DNA of 64,000 nt from positions 1-64,000 of the forward strand of contig NZ_PPHG01000077.1 of assembly GCF_002904295.1 (NCBI RefSeq). Reading direction: 5' to 3'. A program made the translations under genes and the position numbers. The notes under the pieces were generated by a model. That model did no database searches. It was not told the DNA's origin and was given only the letters and a program-made list of their open reading frames with translations. This stretch comes from Amycolatopsis sp. CA-128772 (lineage in GTDB: Bacteria > Actinomycetota > Actinomycetes > Mycobacteriales > Pseudonocardiaceae). Below are positions 8,229 through 15,610 of the stretch, in pieces. The first letter of the stretch is position 1, and every line of letters begins with the position of its first letter.

Positions 8229-8806
8229 CCGGGGTTGGCCGCGGCCTTGGCGGCCTTCTTGAACGCGCGCACCTCGGCGAGGGTTTCGGCGCTGGTGACG
8301 TCGGCGATCGACCGGCGCGAGCCGCGGTCGCCGTACGCGCCGGCCACCTCGCGCCAGCCCTTCGGCTGGACACCGCGCTGCTTTCCCAGCATGGCCAGGA
8401 AGATCTTGGCCTTCTGCTCGCCGAACCCGGGCAGCGCCCGCAGCCGCTTGAGGACCTCCGCGCCGTCGGGCTTGGGCCGCCCGTCGAGCCAGATGCCCTC
8501 GGTACGGCCGTCGTAGGTCTCGAGGATGTGCTGGGCGAGCGCGTGGACGCGGCGGGCCATCGAGCCGCCGTAGCGGTGAATGGCGGGCGGCACCACACAC
8601 ATCTCGACGAAGGTCTCGACGTCGGTGGCGGCGATCTTCGCGATGTCGAACCCGGCCATCCGGTCCGCGATCTTCCGCGGCCCGGCGAAGGCGTGCTCCA
8701 TGGGGTACTGCTGGTCCAGAAGCATCCCGACGAGCAGGGCGAACGGGTCGTCGTTCAGCAGCTTGTCGGCGGCCGGGTCGCCGGTCAGGTGCAGTTCGCG
8801 CAGCAT
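8225..8806 (-). CDS. HhH-GPD-type base-excision DNA repair protein
   Basis: A 193-residue protein. The N-terminal helices (PFALLVGMLLDQQYPMEHAF) and a helix-hairpin-helix at about 122-140 (LRALPGFGEQKAKIFLAML) match the short actinobacterial HhH-GPD family related to endonuclease III/AlkA glycosylases. It would remove damaged bases in genomic DNA. No Cys cluster for 4Fe-4S is present, as usual for this short family. The start is ATG 8806; its stop overlaps the convergent gene. Confidence 0.88.
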   Translation of the reverse strand: MLRELHLTGDPAADKLLNDDPFALLVGMLLDQQYPMEHAFAGPRKIADRMAGFDIAKIAATDVETFVEMCVVPPAIHRYGGSMARRVHALAQHILETYDGRTEGIWLDGRPKPDGAEVLKRLRALPGFGEQKAKIFLAMLGKQRGVQPKGWREVAGAYGDRGSRRSIADVTSAETLAEVRAFKKAAKAAANPG

Positions 8807-8836
8807 GGGGTCATCTTGACACAGGGGACCGTCTTC

Positions 8837-8996
8837 CTACGTGCGCTCCTTCGCGGGGAGGTGGGCGATGACCAGCGCCGCGGTGGCGATCAGGAAGGTC
8901 TGCAGCGCGGGCCGCAGCCCGCCGGAGCACCCGCGGATCCACGCTGCGAACGTGCTTGAGCGCGGTCAGCCGGACGACGGTGACCGCGAGCGCCGG
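8837..8996 (-). pseudogene. C-terminal remnant of a small membrane protein
   Basis: From 8965 to 8837 the minus strand reads a 42-codon open stretch ending ...LQTFLIATAALVIAHLPAKERT, one plausible membrane helix plus a charged tail. An in-frame TGA at 8966-8968 blocks it. Just upstream another frame reads ALAVTVVRLTALKHVRS, as if the gene continued there after a frameshift. There is no start codon or ribosome site, so this looks like a decayed gene. The family is not recognised. Confidence 0.45.
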
Positions 8997-9030
8997 CCGC
9001 CGGTTCTGGCGCGAAAACCCGTACCACTCG

Positions 9031-9807
9031 TCACCGGGTTCTCGGGTAGCGCGACGGCGTCGTGCCCAGGTAGCGCTTGAAGTGCCGGGTCAAGTGAGCC
9101 TGGTCCGTGAACCCCGCCGCAGCCGCGACCTCAGCAGCCCGTGCCCCGTCGAGCAGCAGGCGGCGGGCGCGGTCGACTCGGCGGCCCGTCAGGTACCGGT
9201 GCGGGGGCAAGCCGAACCTCGCGCCGAAACAGCGGACCAGGTACGCCGGGTGGGCGCCCAGGGTTTTGGCCGCTTCGGCGAGCGTCAACGCCTCCGGCAG
9301 CCGGGCGTCCAGGAGGTCGCGGAGGTCGTCGGCGAGTCCTCGCTTCGGCGGGTGTGACACCGGGCGGCCCAGGTGGGTCTGCAGGCGGTCGGCCACCAGG
9401 ACCAGGCGGCTCTCCGCCTCGAGCGCGTCGCCCGGCTCGGTCAGGGCCTCGTGCAGCTGGTGGATGCGGGTGCGCAGGACGCCGTCGGCGACGCTCGGGC
9501 GGTCGACCGCTGCGCCGATGAGGTCCTCGCCCAAGACCGAGGTGTCCAGGTAGAGCACGCGCTTGCGGAAGCCGTGGCTGGTTGCCGCGCGGCCGTCGTG
9601 GGCGACGTTCGGGGGCAGCAGCGTCACCGCCGGGCCGAGGGCGCCGTGGTGGTGGCGGTCGAGGTCGTAGCGGATGACGCCGTCGTCGACGATCAGGAGC
9701 GTCCACGTGTCGTGCGTGTGCAGCGGGTACGCGTGCGTGGTGAAGCGCGCGTGGAAGACCTCGGCGATCCCCGGGACCGCCGGTCGCCAGGCTTCGACGT
9801 CCGCCAT
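9031..9807 (-). CDS. AraC-family transcriptional regulator
   Basis: A 258-residue protein. The N-terminal cupin-like sensor has HTHDTWTLLIVDDG (about residues 32-45), and the C-terminal double HTH runs from LTLAEAAKTLGAHPAYLVRCF to AGFTDQAHLTRHFKRYLGTTPSRYP. This matches AraC regulators with an AraC_binding N-domain that sense small ligands. ATG 9807 gives MADVEAW; a TTG five codons earlier is less likely. It is divergent from the DUF2000 gene with 50 bases between, a classic regulator-target arrangement. Confidence 0.92.
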   Translation of the reverse strand: MADVEAWRPAVPGIAEVFHARFTTHAYPLHTHDTWTLLIVDDGVIRYDLDRHHHGALGPAVTLLPPNVAHDGRAATSHGFRKRVLYLDTSVLGEDLIGAAVDRPSVADGVLRTRIHQLHEALTEPGDALEAESRLVLVADRLQTHLGRPVSHPPKRGLADDLRDLLDARLPEALTLAEAAKTLGAHPAYLVRCFGARFGLPPHRYLTGRRVDRARRLLLDGARAAEVAAAAGFTDQAHLTRHFKRYLGTTPSRYPRTR

Positions 9808-9857
9808 GTCAAGAACGTACAAGACGCCGGCGTCGCGCTCGGGCGATCGTGACCGGC

Positions 9858-10271
9858 ATGAGTTCCTTCGACACGAAGATCGCCGTCCTGCTCCGCGACG
9901 ACCTGGCGTCCTGGCAGCGGCTGAACGTCACCGCCTTTCTGGTGAGCGGGATCGCCCACGTGACCCCCGAGCTGATGGGCGAGCCCTACGCCGACGCCGA
10001 CGGCACGCAGTACCTGCCGATGTTCGGCCAGCCCGTGCTGGTCTTCTCCGGGACCGCGGACGTCCTGACCGCCGCGCACGGCCGCGCGCTGGGCCGCGGC
10101 CTGCGGTTCTCGATCTTCACCGACGAGCTGTTCCACACCGGCAACGACGCCGACAACCGGGCGGCGGTGCGCGCGGTGCCGGGGGAGAAGCTGGCGCTCG
10201 CCGGCCTGGCGGTGCACGGGCCGAAGAACGCCGTCGACAAGATCCTCAAGGGCGCGTCCCTGCACCGCTGA
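9858..10271 (+). CDS. DUF2000 domain protein
   Basis: A 137-residue soluble protein matching DUF2000: FDTKIAVLLRDDLASWQRLNV at the start and TDELFHTGNDADNRAAV in the middle. Family members have a peptidyl-tRNA-hydrolase-II-like fold by reputation and an unknown role. ATG 9858 is preferred to GTG 9849. The AraC gene reads away from the same 50-bp region, so it is probably the regulator of this gene. Confidence 0.85.
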   Translation: MSSFDTKIAVLLRDDLASWQRLNVTAFLVSGIAHVTPELMGEPYADADGTQYLPMFGQPVLVFSGTADVLTAAHGRALGRGLRFSIFTDELFHTGNDADNRAAVRAVPGEKLALAGLAVHGPKNAVDKILKGASLHR

Positions 10272-10414
10272 GGTCGCGACGCGCGGACTTCACGGCCGGA
10301 GCCGCTCGACCGGCGGCAGGGAACCAGCCCTCGGGATCCGCGGACGTGCCCGCTCAACCTGGCTGCCGTCCGTCGTGATCGCTGTCAGGTGGCCGTCGGC
10401 GAACCGCTCCAGGT

Positions 10415-11026
10415 TCACGGGGCCGTGGCGTGTACCAGGAAGACGCTGCGGATCCGGTCGCCGCCGTCGACGGTGAACGTGCGCGCCGACACGTCTATGA
10501 AGCCGTGCGCCAGCGCTGCCGCCTCGGTCTCGTCGGTCGGGAACGACAGGTCACCCGGCACGAACTCCGCGAACGGCCCGCCCGGCTTGAACCGCGTCCC
10601 CGACACGATCGAGAACGCCAGCCGGCCGCCCGGCTTCAGGACGCGCCGCCAGTCCGCGAACGCGACGGCGCCCAGGAAGTGCAGCGAGGACGCGCACAGC
10701 ACCACGTCGGCCGACCCGTCGGGCGCCGGCATCGGCACGGCCGGTCCGACCCGCCACGTGATCACGCCGGAAGGATCCTGCGCGGCCGCCTTGGCCTCGG
10801 CCCGCGCGACCATGGCCGGCGACACGTCGACAGCCAGCACCCGCGCCGGCTTCAGCCGCAGCGCCGCGTACGCCGCGAAGCCCGTTCCGGTGGCGACGTC
10901 GAGCACGAGTTCCGGCCCGGCCGGCAGCGGCGACACCAGGGCTTCCGCCACGGAGGCGTGGAACGTGTCGTCGTCGTAGTGCTCGGCTGTGCCGTCGAAG
11001 AAGGCGGCCCGGGTGTCGTCGCTCAC
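10415..11026 (-). CDS. Class I SAM-dependent methyltransferase
   Basis: A 203-residue protein with the Rossmann motif I VLDVATGTGFAA (about 41-52), an acidic post-I region LAVDVSPAMV, and SADVVLCASSLHFLG, i.e. the Methyltransf_11 pattern. The substrate cannot be inferred. GTG 11026 is the likely start (VSDDTRAAFFDGTAEHYDDD). It lies nine bases downstream of the DUF2203 gene on the same strand, so they are probably co-transcribed. Confidence 0.9.
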   Translation of the reverse strand: MSDDTRAAFFDGTAEHYDDDTFHASVAEALVSPLPAGPELVLDVATGTGFAAYAALRLKPARVLAVDVSPAMVARAEAKAAAQDPSGVITWRVGPAVPMPAPDGSADVVLCASSLHFLGAVAFADWRRVLKPGGRLAFSIVSGTRFKPGGPFAEFVPGDLSFPTDETEAAALAHGFIDVSARTFTVDGGDRIRSVFLVHATAP

Positions 11027-11035
11027 CAACCCAAC

Positions 11036-11416
11036 CTAGCCGGGGCCACCAGCGGTTTTCAGCGGGCGGCGGCCGGCGAAGCCGAGGTCGGTGCGGTGGT
11101 ACCAGCCCAGGTCGCGGTCGCCTTCGAGCCAGCACAGCAGCACGTCGGTGCCGTCGAGTTCGGCCGGGAAGTCGACCAGCAGCGGCGCGAACCCCTTGAG
11201 CTCGGCGCCGGTGCGCTGGACCGTCGTCATCAGGTCGTCGAGGCGGGCCTGGGCGGCCTTCCACTCCGGCAGCCCGCCCAGCTCGGTGGCCCGCCCGCCC
11301 GGGCGCAGCGACGCCGCGAGCTCGGCCGCGTCGGCGCGGACGCGCACGAGTTCGTCGAGGACCGGCCGCAGGCGCGTCAGTTCGGCGCGTGCCTCCTCGA
11401 CGGTGAACAGTCCCAT
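11036..11416 (-). CDS. DUF2203 domain protein
   Basis: A 126-residue cytoplasmic protein starting MGLFTVEEARAELTRLRPVLDEL. The coiled N-terminal half and the end LLCWLEGDRDLGWYHRTDLGF(A)GR match DUF2203, a small family of unknown function. ATG 11416 is preferred because the family begins with this ...FTVEEA segment. It probably forms an operon with the downstream methyltransferase. Confidence 0.85.
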   Translation of the reverse strand: MGLFTVEEARAELTRLRPVLDELVRVRADAAELAASLRPGGRATELGGLPEWKAAQARLDDLMTTVQRTGAELKGFAPLLVDFPAELDGTDVLLCWLEGDRDLGWYHRTDLGFAGRRPLKTAGGPG

Positions 11417-11441
11417 CCGCCGATGATGCCACCGGCGTTCG

Positions 11442-11963
11442 TCACCCTTCGCGCCGCCGCCGGACCAGCGCGTTGGCCAGCCCACTGCCCATCAGCAGGA
11501 ACCCCACGCCGAGCAGGCCGCCGATGAAGAGGAAGTCCATGACGCCGTAGGCGATGTCGCTCTTCGGCATCAGGTTGACCAGCCGGAACCCCCATTCGGG
11601 CACGGCCATCGCGGCGACGCCCGGCAGCACGCCGTAGATCAGGCCGCCGAGGATCGGGCCGGTCGCCGACAGCGCGCCGAGCGCGGCGACGACCAGCAGC
11701 AGGATCGCCCCGCCGGCCAGCAGCGCGATGCCCAGCGGTTCGCGGTTGGTGCTCAGCGTGGCCTGCACCAGCTGCTGCTGGCGCAGCCCGCCCCAGCTCA
11801 GCAGGCCCAGCGCGACCGGGGTGAGGACGAGCCCGCCGAGCGCGCTGACCACGTGCGCGGCGCCCCGGCGCGGCCGCTCGTCGAGCGCGTCGGTGGGGTC
11901 GTCCTGCTCCTCGTAGTCGTTTTCGTAGTCGAGTTCGTAGTCGGCGTACCGATGGGTCGACAT
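11442..11963 (-). CDS. Acidic-tailed four-helix membrane protein, unknown
   Basis: A 173-residue protein. The N-terminal 35 residues are strongly acidic and Tyr-rich (YADYELDYENDYEEQDDP), then come four hydrophobic helices (about 38-58, 80-102, 104-125 and 142-162) and a basic end RRRREG. The start is supported by GGAGGTGA seven bases ahead of ATG 11963. The function is not recognised. It is followed on the same strand by DUF2203 and the methyltransferase after 26 bases. Confidence 0.75.
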   Translation of the reverse strand: MSTHRYADYELDYENDYEEQDDPTDALDERPRRGAAHVVSALGGLVLTPVALGLLSWGGLRQQQLVQATLSTNREPLGIALLAGGAILLLVVAALGALSATGPILGGLIYGVLPGVAAMAVPEWGFRLVNLMPKSDIAYGVMDFLFIGGLLGVGFLLMGSGLANALVRRRREG

Positions 11964-12139
11964 GGCCGTCACCTCCCACTTGGAGTCACGGGTGGCATCG
12001 TGCCCCGGTTCACCCCCGAATGCGACGACCGCTCGGCGAACGGTCGAATCGGTGGTCCGGCGGCCGTCCTGCCCGGTGATCCGTGCCACAACGGCCGGGT
12101 GGAGACTTGATACCGGCCACTACTGGAACCATCCAGCTC

Positions 12140-12161
12140 GGTCAAGCAGTACGCTTGTACC
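12140..12161. promoter_or_regulatory. Inverted repeat in idh promoter region
   Basis: GGT-CAAGC-AGTAC-GCTTG-T-ACC lies about 60 bases before the idh start. It could be an operator overlapping the promoter or a small leader hairpin. The rest of the 255-bp gap 11964-12218 shows no gene. Confidence 0.4.
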
Positions 12162-12218
12162 GCTACCGGCAAGACTTAAAGAAGAACGCGAAGATCCGCG
12201 GAAGGAGCACCGCTGCTC

Positions 12219-13442
12219 ATGGCCAAGATCAAGGTCCAGGGCACCGTCGTCGAACTCGACGGCGATGAGATGACCCGCATCATCTGGCAGTTCATCAAGG
12301 ACAAGCTGATCCACCCGTACCTGGACGTGAACCTGGACTACTACGACCTGGGTATCGAGGAGCGGGACCGCACCGACGACCAGGTCACGGTCGACTCCGC
12401 GAACGCGATCAAGAAGCACGGCGTCGGCGTCAAGTGCGCCACGATCACCCCGGACGAGGCCCGCGTCGAAGAGTTCGGCCTCAAGAAGATGTGGCTGTCC
12501 CCGAACGGGACGATCCGCAACATCCTCGGCGGCGTGATCTTCCGCGAGCCGATCGTCATCCAGAACATCCCGCGGCTGGTGCCGACGTGGACCAAGCCGA
12601 TCATCATCGGCCGCCACGCCCACGGTGACCAGTACAAGGCGACCAACTTCAAGGTCCCCGGCCCGGGCAAGCTGACCGTCAGCTACACCCCGGACGACGG
12701 CTCCGAGCCGATGGAGTTCCAGGTCGCGCAGTTCCCCGAGGGCGGCGGCGTCGCGATGGGGATGTACAACTTCAAGAAGTCCATCGAGGACTTCGCGCGC
12801 GCCTCGCTGCAGTACGGCCTCGACCGTGGCCTGCCGGTCTACCTCTCCACCAAGAACACCATCCTCAAGGCCTACGACGGCCAGTTCAAGGACGTGTTCG
12901 AGGAGATCTTCCAGAACGAGTTCAAGGCCGACTTCGACGCCAAGGGCATCTCCTACGAGCACCGCCTGATCGACGACATGGTCGCCGCGGCGATGAAGTG
13001 GGAGGGCGGCTACGTCTGGGCGTGCAAGAACTACGACGGTGACGTCCAGTCCGACACGGTCGCGCAGGGCTTCGGCTCGCTGGGCCTGATGACGTCGGTG
13101 CTGCGCACGCCGGACGGCCGGACCGTCGAGGCCGAGGCCGCGCACGGCACGGTGACCCGGCACTACCGCCAGCACCAGCAGGGCAAGCCGACCTCGACGA
13201 ACCCGATCGCGTCGATCTACGCCTGGACGCGCGGCCTCGAGCACCGCGGCAAGCTGGACGGCAACCAGGAGCTGATCGGCTTCGCGAACAAGCTGGAGCA
13301 GGTCGTCGTCGAGACCGTCGAGAGCGGCCAGATGACGAAGGACCTCGCGCTGCTCATCAGCAAGGACCAGCCGTACCAGACGACCGAGGAGTTCCTCGCG
13401 ACGCTGGACGACAACCTGGCGAAGAAGATCGCCCAGGGCTGA
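12219..13442 (+). CDS. icd: NADP-dependent isocitrate dehydrogenase (homodimeric, eukaryote-like type)
   Basis: A 407-residue TCA-cycle enzyme converting isocitrate to 2-oxoglutarate and CO2 with formation of NADPH. Clear landmarks are DGDEMTRIIW near the N-terminus, the substrate loop SPNGTIRNILGG (about 88-99), RHAHGDQYKAT, and EAAHGTVTRHYRQHQ with TSTNPIASIYAW near the C-terminus. The length and these motifs match the dimeric NADP-IDH found in mycobacteria (Icd1) and eukaryotes, not the E. coli type. AAGGAG lies 12 bases ahead of the ATG. A strong terminator follows directly, so it is a single-gene unit. Confidence 0.97.
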   Translation: MAKIKVQGTVVELDGDEMTRIIWQFIKDKLIHPYLDVNLDYYDLGIEERDRTDDQVTVDSANAIKKHGVGVKCATITPDEARVEEFGLKKMWLSPNGTIRNILGGVIFREPIVIQNIPRLVPTWTKPIIIGRHAHGDQYKATNFKVPGPGKLTVSYTPDDGSEPMEFQVAQFPEGGGVAMGMYNFKKSIEDFARASLQYGLDRGLPVYLSTKNTILKAYDGQFKDVFEEIFQNEFKADFDAKGISYEHRLIDDMVAAAMKWEGGYVWACKNYDGDVQSDTVAQGFGSLGLMTSVLRTPDGRTVEAEAAHGTVTRHYRQHQQGKPTSTNPIASIYAWTRGLEHRGKLDGNQELIGFANKLEQVVVETVESGQMTKDLALLISKDQPYQTTEEFLATLDDNLAKKIAQG

Positions 13443-13456
13443 GTTCGCGCATTCGG

Positions 13457-13495
13457 AAACCCCCTTCCCGGTTCGCCGGGGAGGGGGTTTCTTTT
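13457..13495 (+). terminator. Rho-independent terminator of icd
   Basis: AAACCCCCTTCCCGG pairs with CCGGGGAGGGGGTTT around a TTCG loop, followed by CTTTT. This is the best-formed intrinsic terminator in the window. Confidence 0.93.
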
Positions 13496-13625
13496 GTGCA
13501 CTGTGCGTTACTTCGCGAGACCTTGACTGGCGCCTCCGGGTGGTTGCTGCGTCCGGCGCTGTCGGTCCGGGTAAAGGATTGCCTACCCTTGGCGTGGGGA
13601 CGGGGCTTGCGGGTTGGAGGAAGGC

Positions 13626-13922
13626 ATGTCGAAGAAGACTCTGCTCATCTTGGGCGCGCTCGTCCTGGTCGTCATCGTGTACGCCATGAACACGGGCAAG
13701 CAGGCGTCGGGCGCTTCGGCCACCGGTTGCAAGGTGACGGTGACCGCGGACGTCCTGAACGCCCGCGAGTCGGCGGACGGCAACGCCAAGATCGTCGGCA
13801 AGTACCTGCGCGACGCGCAGTTCGACGCGATCCCGGGCGTCCAGAACGGCTTCCGCAAGGTGGCCGACGACAAGTGGGTGGCCGCGGCATTCACCGAGCC
13901 GGTCGCCGGTTCCGCCTGTTGA
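13626..13922 (+). CDS. Small membrane-anchored SH3-like protein
   Basis: A 98-residue protein. One N-terminal hydrophobic segment (residues 5-20, TLLILGALVLVVIVYA) is a signal anchor or signal peptide. The rest (CKVTVTADVLNARESADGN, then KWVAAAFTEP) looks like a bacterial SH3 domain with the usual LNVR-like turn. Two Cys (about 35 and 98) could pair outside the cell. It may bind cell-wall peptides; no partner is evident. GGAGGA precedes ATG 13626. Confidence 0.75.
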   Translation: MSKKTLLILGALVLVVIVYAMNTGKQASGASATGCKVTVTADVLNARESADGNAKIVGKYLRDAQFDAIPGVQNGFRKVADDKWVAAAFTEPVAGSAC

Positions 13923-13927
13923 GTTTC

Positions 13928-14476
13928 CTAGACGCCGATCAGGTCGGCCGCGAGCGTGATGACGCCGAAGGCCGCGGCCGACAGGCCGAGCGTCCGGGCG
14001 CGTTTCGGGTCGCGTTTCGCGGCGGCGCGCCAGTAGAGGCCGATGCCGACCGCCAGCACCAGCAGTTCGACGACGGCCGAGACGGCGGCCAGCCGCCAGA
14101 GCCCGAAGCCGAAGGTCGGCAGGTCGCCGGCGTTGCCGGGCAGGATCGGCAGGTCGGCGCGGTGCACGACGAGGTCGAGCAGCCAGTGCGAGAACACGAC
14201 GCCGCCGAGCACGAGCCCGGCTTCGCGGCCGAGCCACCTGCTCGCGACGGCACCGAAGAGCGCGGCGAGCACGAGCGCGCCGACGAGGGAGTGCGTGTAG
14301 TCGGCGTGGATGACGCCCCCGCCGTAGCCTTCGCCGTCGACGGTTTCGATGCCGCTCAGGTAGAGCGGCACGAAGACGACGTCGAGCCAGGCGGTGGCCA
14401 GCATGAGCGTCCAGACGGGAACGGCGGGCCGGCCGGCCTTGACGGCGGCGGCGAGCCCGAAGTGCCCGGCGATCAC
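13928..14476 (-). CDS. Multi-pass membrane protein, 'permease'-type, unknown
   Basis: A 182-residue protein with five or six hydrophobic segments. It begins MIAGHFGLAAAVKA and has HADYTHSLVGALVLAALFG plus SHWLLDLVVHR, i.e. spaced His/Asp residues in or near the membrane. This recalls the YdjM/YfhO-like membrane metal-dependent hydrolase families, but in actinomycetes it is usually just called permease; assignment is uncertain. GTG 14476 follows GGAGG with seven bases spacing. The start overlaps the stop of a 28-residue gene (GTGA), which in turn overlaps a TetR gene, so all three are coupled. Confidence 0.7.
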   Translation of the reverse strand: MIAGHFGLAAAVKAGRPAVPVWTLMLATAWLDVVFVPLYLSGIETVDGEGYGGGVIHADYTHSLVGALVLAALFGAVASRWLGREAGLVLGGVVFSHWLLDLVVHRADLPILPGNAGDLPTFGFGLWRLAAVSAVVELLVLAVGIGLYWRAAAKRDPKRARTLGLSAAAFGVITLAADLIGV

Positions 14477-14559
14477 CTGCGGGCCTCCGTCCAGGGGAAG
14501 CGGGCGTCGAGCACGCCGAGCCCGACGGTGAAGAGGAGTACGGCGAGAAGGAAGCTCAT
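14473..14559 (-). CDS. 28-residue single-helix membrane peptide
   Basis: A tiny gene, MSFLLAVLLFTVGLGVLDAR then FPWTEARR. It has about 16 hydrophobic residues followed by a charged tail. Both ends overlap neighbours by four bases: its ATG overlaps the TetR stop (ATGA) and its TGA overlaps the GTG of the membrane protein (GTGA). That double coupling, together with a sensible hydrophobic/charged pattern, argues that it is translated. It may be a subunit or regulator of the membrane protein. There is no known family, and it is too short for routine gene callers. Confidence 0.6.
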   Translation of the reverse strand: MSFLLAVLLFTVGLGVLDARFPWTEARR

Positions 14560-15131
14560 TGCTGCTCCGAGTAGGTCGTGAGGCCTTGGACGAGCATGGT
14601 TTTGAGGACTTCGAAGCTCTGGCCGACGTCTTCGGGGCGCCCGAAGCCGCCGGACGCTTCGAGCCCGGCGAAGCCGTGAACGGCGGCGCGGAGGCACCGG
14701 GTCGCGTGCACGGCTTGACCGTGGTCGAAGCCGAAGGGCCGCAGGACGGCGAAGACGACCTCGGCGACGGCGTGGGTGGCGTTGCTGAGCTCGGCGTCCC
14801 CCTGGTCGGGGGCGACGGTCAGGGCGCCGGTGCGGTGGGGGTGCCGCCGGAGGTAGTCGCGGTAGGCGTCGGCGATGGCGGCGACGGCGTCCCCGCGTTC
14901 CCGCCCGGTGGCGGCGGCGCGAAGGGCGTCGGCCATTTCCCGGACGACTCGCAGGTCGATCAGCCGTCGCAGGTCGGCGAGGCTTCTGACGTGCTTGTAG
15001 AGGGAGGGGGCGGCGACCCCGGCGCGTTCGGCGACTTTGGCGAGGGTGAGGTCGCCGGGGCCGGTTTCGTCGACCACGGAGATGGCGATGGTGACCACGG
15101 CGTCGGTGGTCAGGCCGGCTCTAGGGGACAT
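14556..15131 (-). CDS. TetR-family regulator (WHG-type C-domain)
   Basis: A 191-residue protein. The HTH LTLAKVAERAGVAAPSLYKHV is at about 28-48, followed by a helical ligand domain with LRPFGFDHGQAVHATRCLRAAVHGFAGLEASGGFG, typical of TetR_C_33/WHG regulators. It would repress its own operon, which includes the 28-residue peptide and the 182-residue membrane protein (four-base overlaps). The palindrome TAGCTT-TT-AAGCTA is 16 bases upstream of ATG 15131, the expected operator. Confidence 0.92.
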   Translation of the reverse strand: MSPRAGLTTDAVVTIAISVVDETGPGDLTLAKVAERAGVAAPSLYKHVRSLADLRRLIDLRVVREMADALRAAATGRERGDAVAAIADAYRDYLRRHPHRTGALTVAPDQGDAELSNATHAVAEVVFAVLRPFGFDHGQAVHATRCLRAAVHGFAGLEASGGFGRPEDVGQSFEVLKTMLVQGLTTYSEQQ

Positions 15132-15146
15132 GGTGGCTACTTGGCA

Positions 15147-15160
15147 TAGCTTTTAAGCTA
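15147..15160. promoter_or_regulatory. TetR operator palindrome TAGCTT-TT-AAGCTA
   Basis: A perfect 6+6 inverted repeat in unusually A/T-rich DNA just upstream of the TetR gene, with a further half-site GTAGCTTTG at 15167-15175. The position suits autorepression. Confidence 0.65.
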
Positions 15161-15428
15161 ATGGTCGTAGCTTTGTGGGTCAAGGACGGTTTTTTGTCGG
15201 TGGTGGGTGCTAGAACTGATCACGTCGAAAACCGCAGGTGGCGGCGTGGGTCGCCGGGAGGAGGTGGCGGGCGACAACTGAATGCGGCAGGGCTGGATGT
15301 GGCGGGTCCGCGGGGTCTCCAGGGGGAGTCTCGCGGGCTGGGCCGGGGCCTCGGCTGGGGTTGTGCCTGGGGACTGCGCTCGGACGGGGGTCGGGGCGCG
15401 GGTCCTTCGGTGGCTGCTGGGTGGCTTC

Positions 15429-15596
15429 GGGCTGGGGAGCCCGGAGCTGCCGGCCTGGGGAGGCTGCAGCCGGGAGCCGGGAGCCGGGAGCCGGGAGCCG
15501 GGAGCCGGGAGCCGGGAGCCGGGAGCCGGGAGCGCTGCCTGGCCGGGGAAGCCAGGCGTGAGCAGCCGCGGCTGCCGGACTTGGGGAGTCCGGCAG
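15429..15596. other. Run of four G-loop hairpins
   Basis: In the 479-bp gap between the TetR and MBL genes there is a series of short hairpins whose loops are all G-rich. These are GGGCT-GGGG-AGCCC (15429-15442), an imperfect AGCTGC..GCCT-GGGG-AGGC.GCAGC (about 15445-15470), GCCTGGC-CGGGGAA-GCCAGGC (15537-15557) and CTGCCGGACT-TGGGG-AGTCCGGCAG (15572-15596). The last one lies 15 bases after the MBL stop and could terminate that gene. No credible coding frame spans 15174-15610. Confidence 0.6.
15469..15531. repeat. Nine tandem copies of GCCGGGA
   Basis: Nine perfect 7-bp units in a row. The top strand has nine GGG runs spaced by four bases, meeting the simple G-quadruplex pattern. The repeat is likely to vary in copy number by slippage. 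Confidence 0.95.
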
Positions 15597-15610
15597 TCGC
15601 GGCCGAAGCC

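Noticed and set aside
15469..15531. Possible CRISPR array
   Set aside because: Units are 7 bp and contiguous with no spacers; the 21-bp array at 49212 likewise has no spacers and no cas genes are present.
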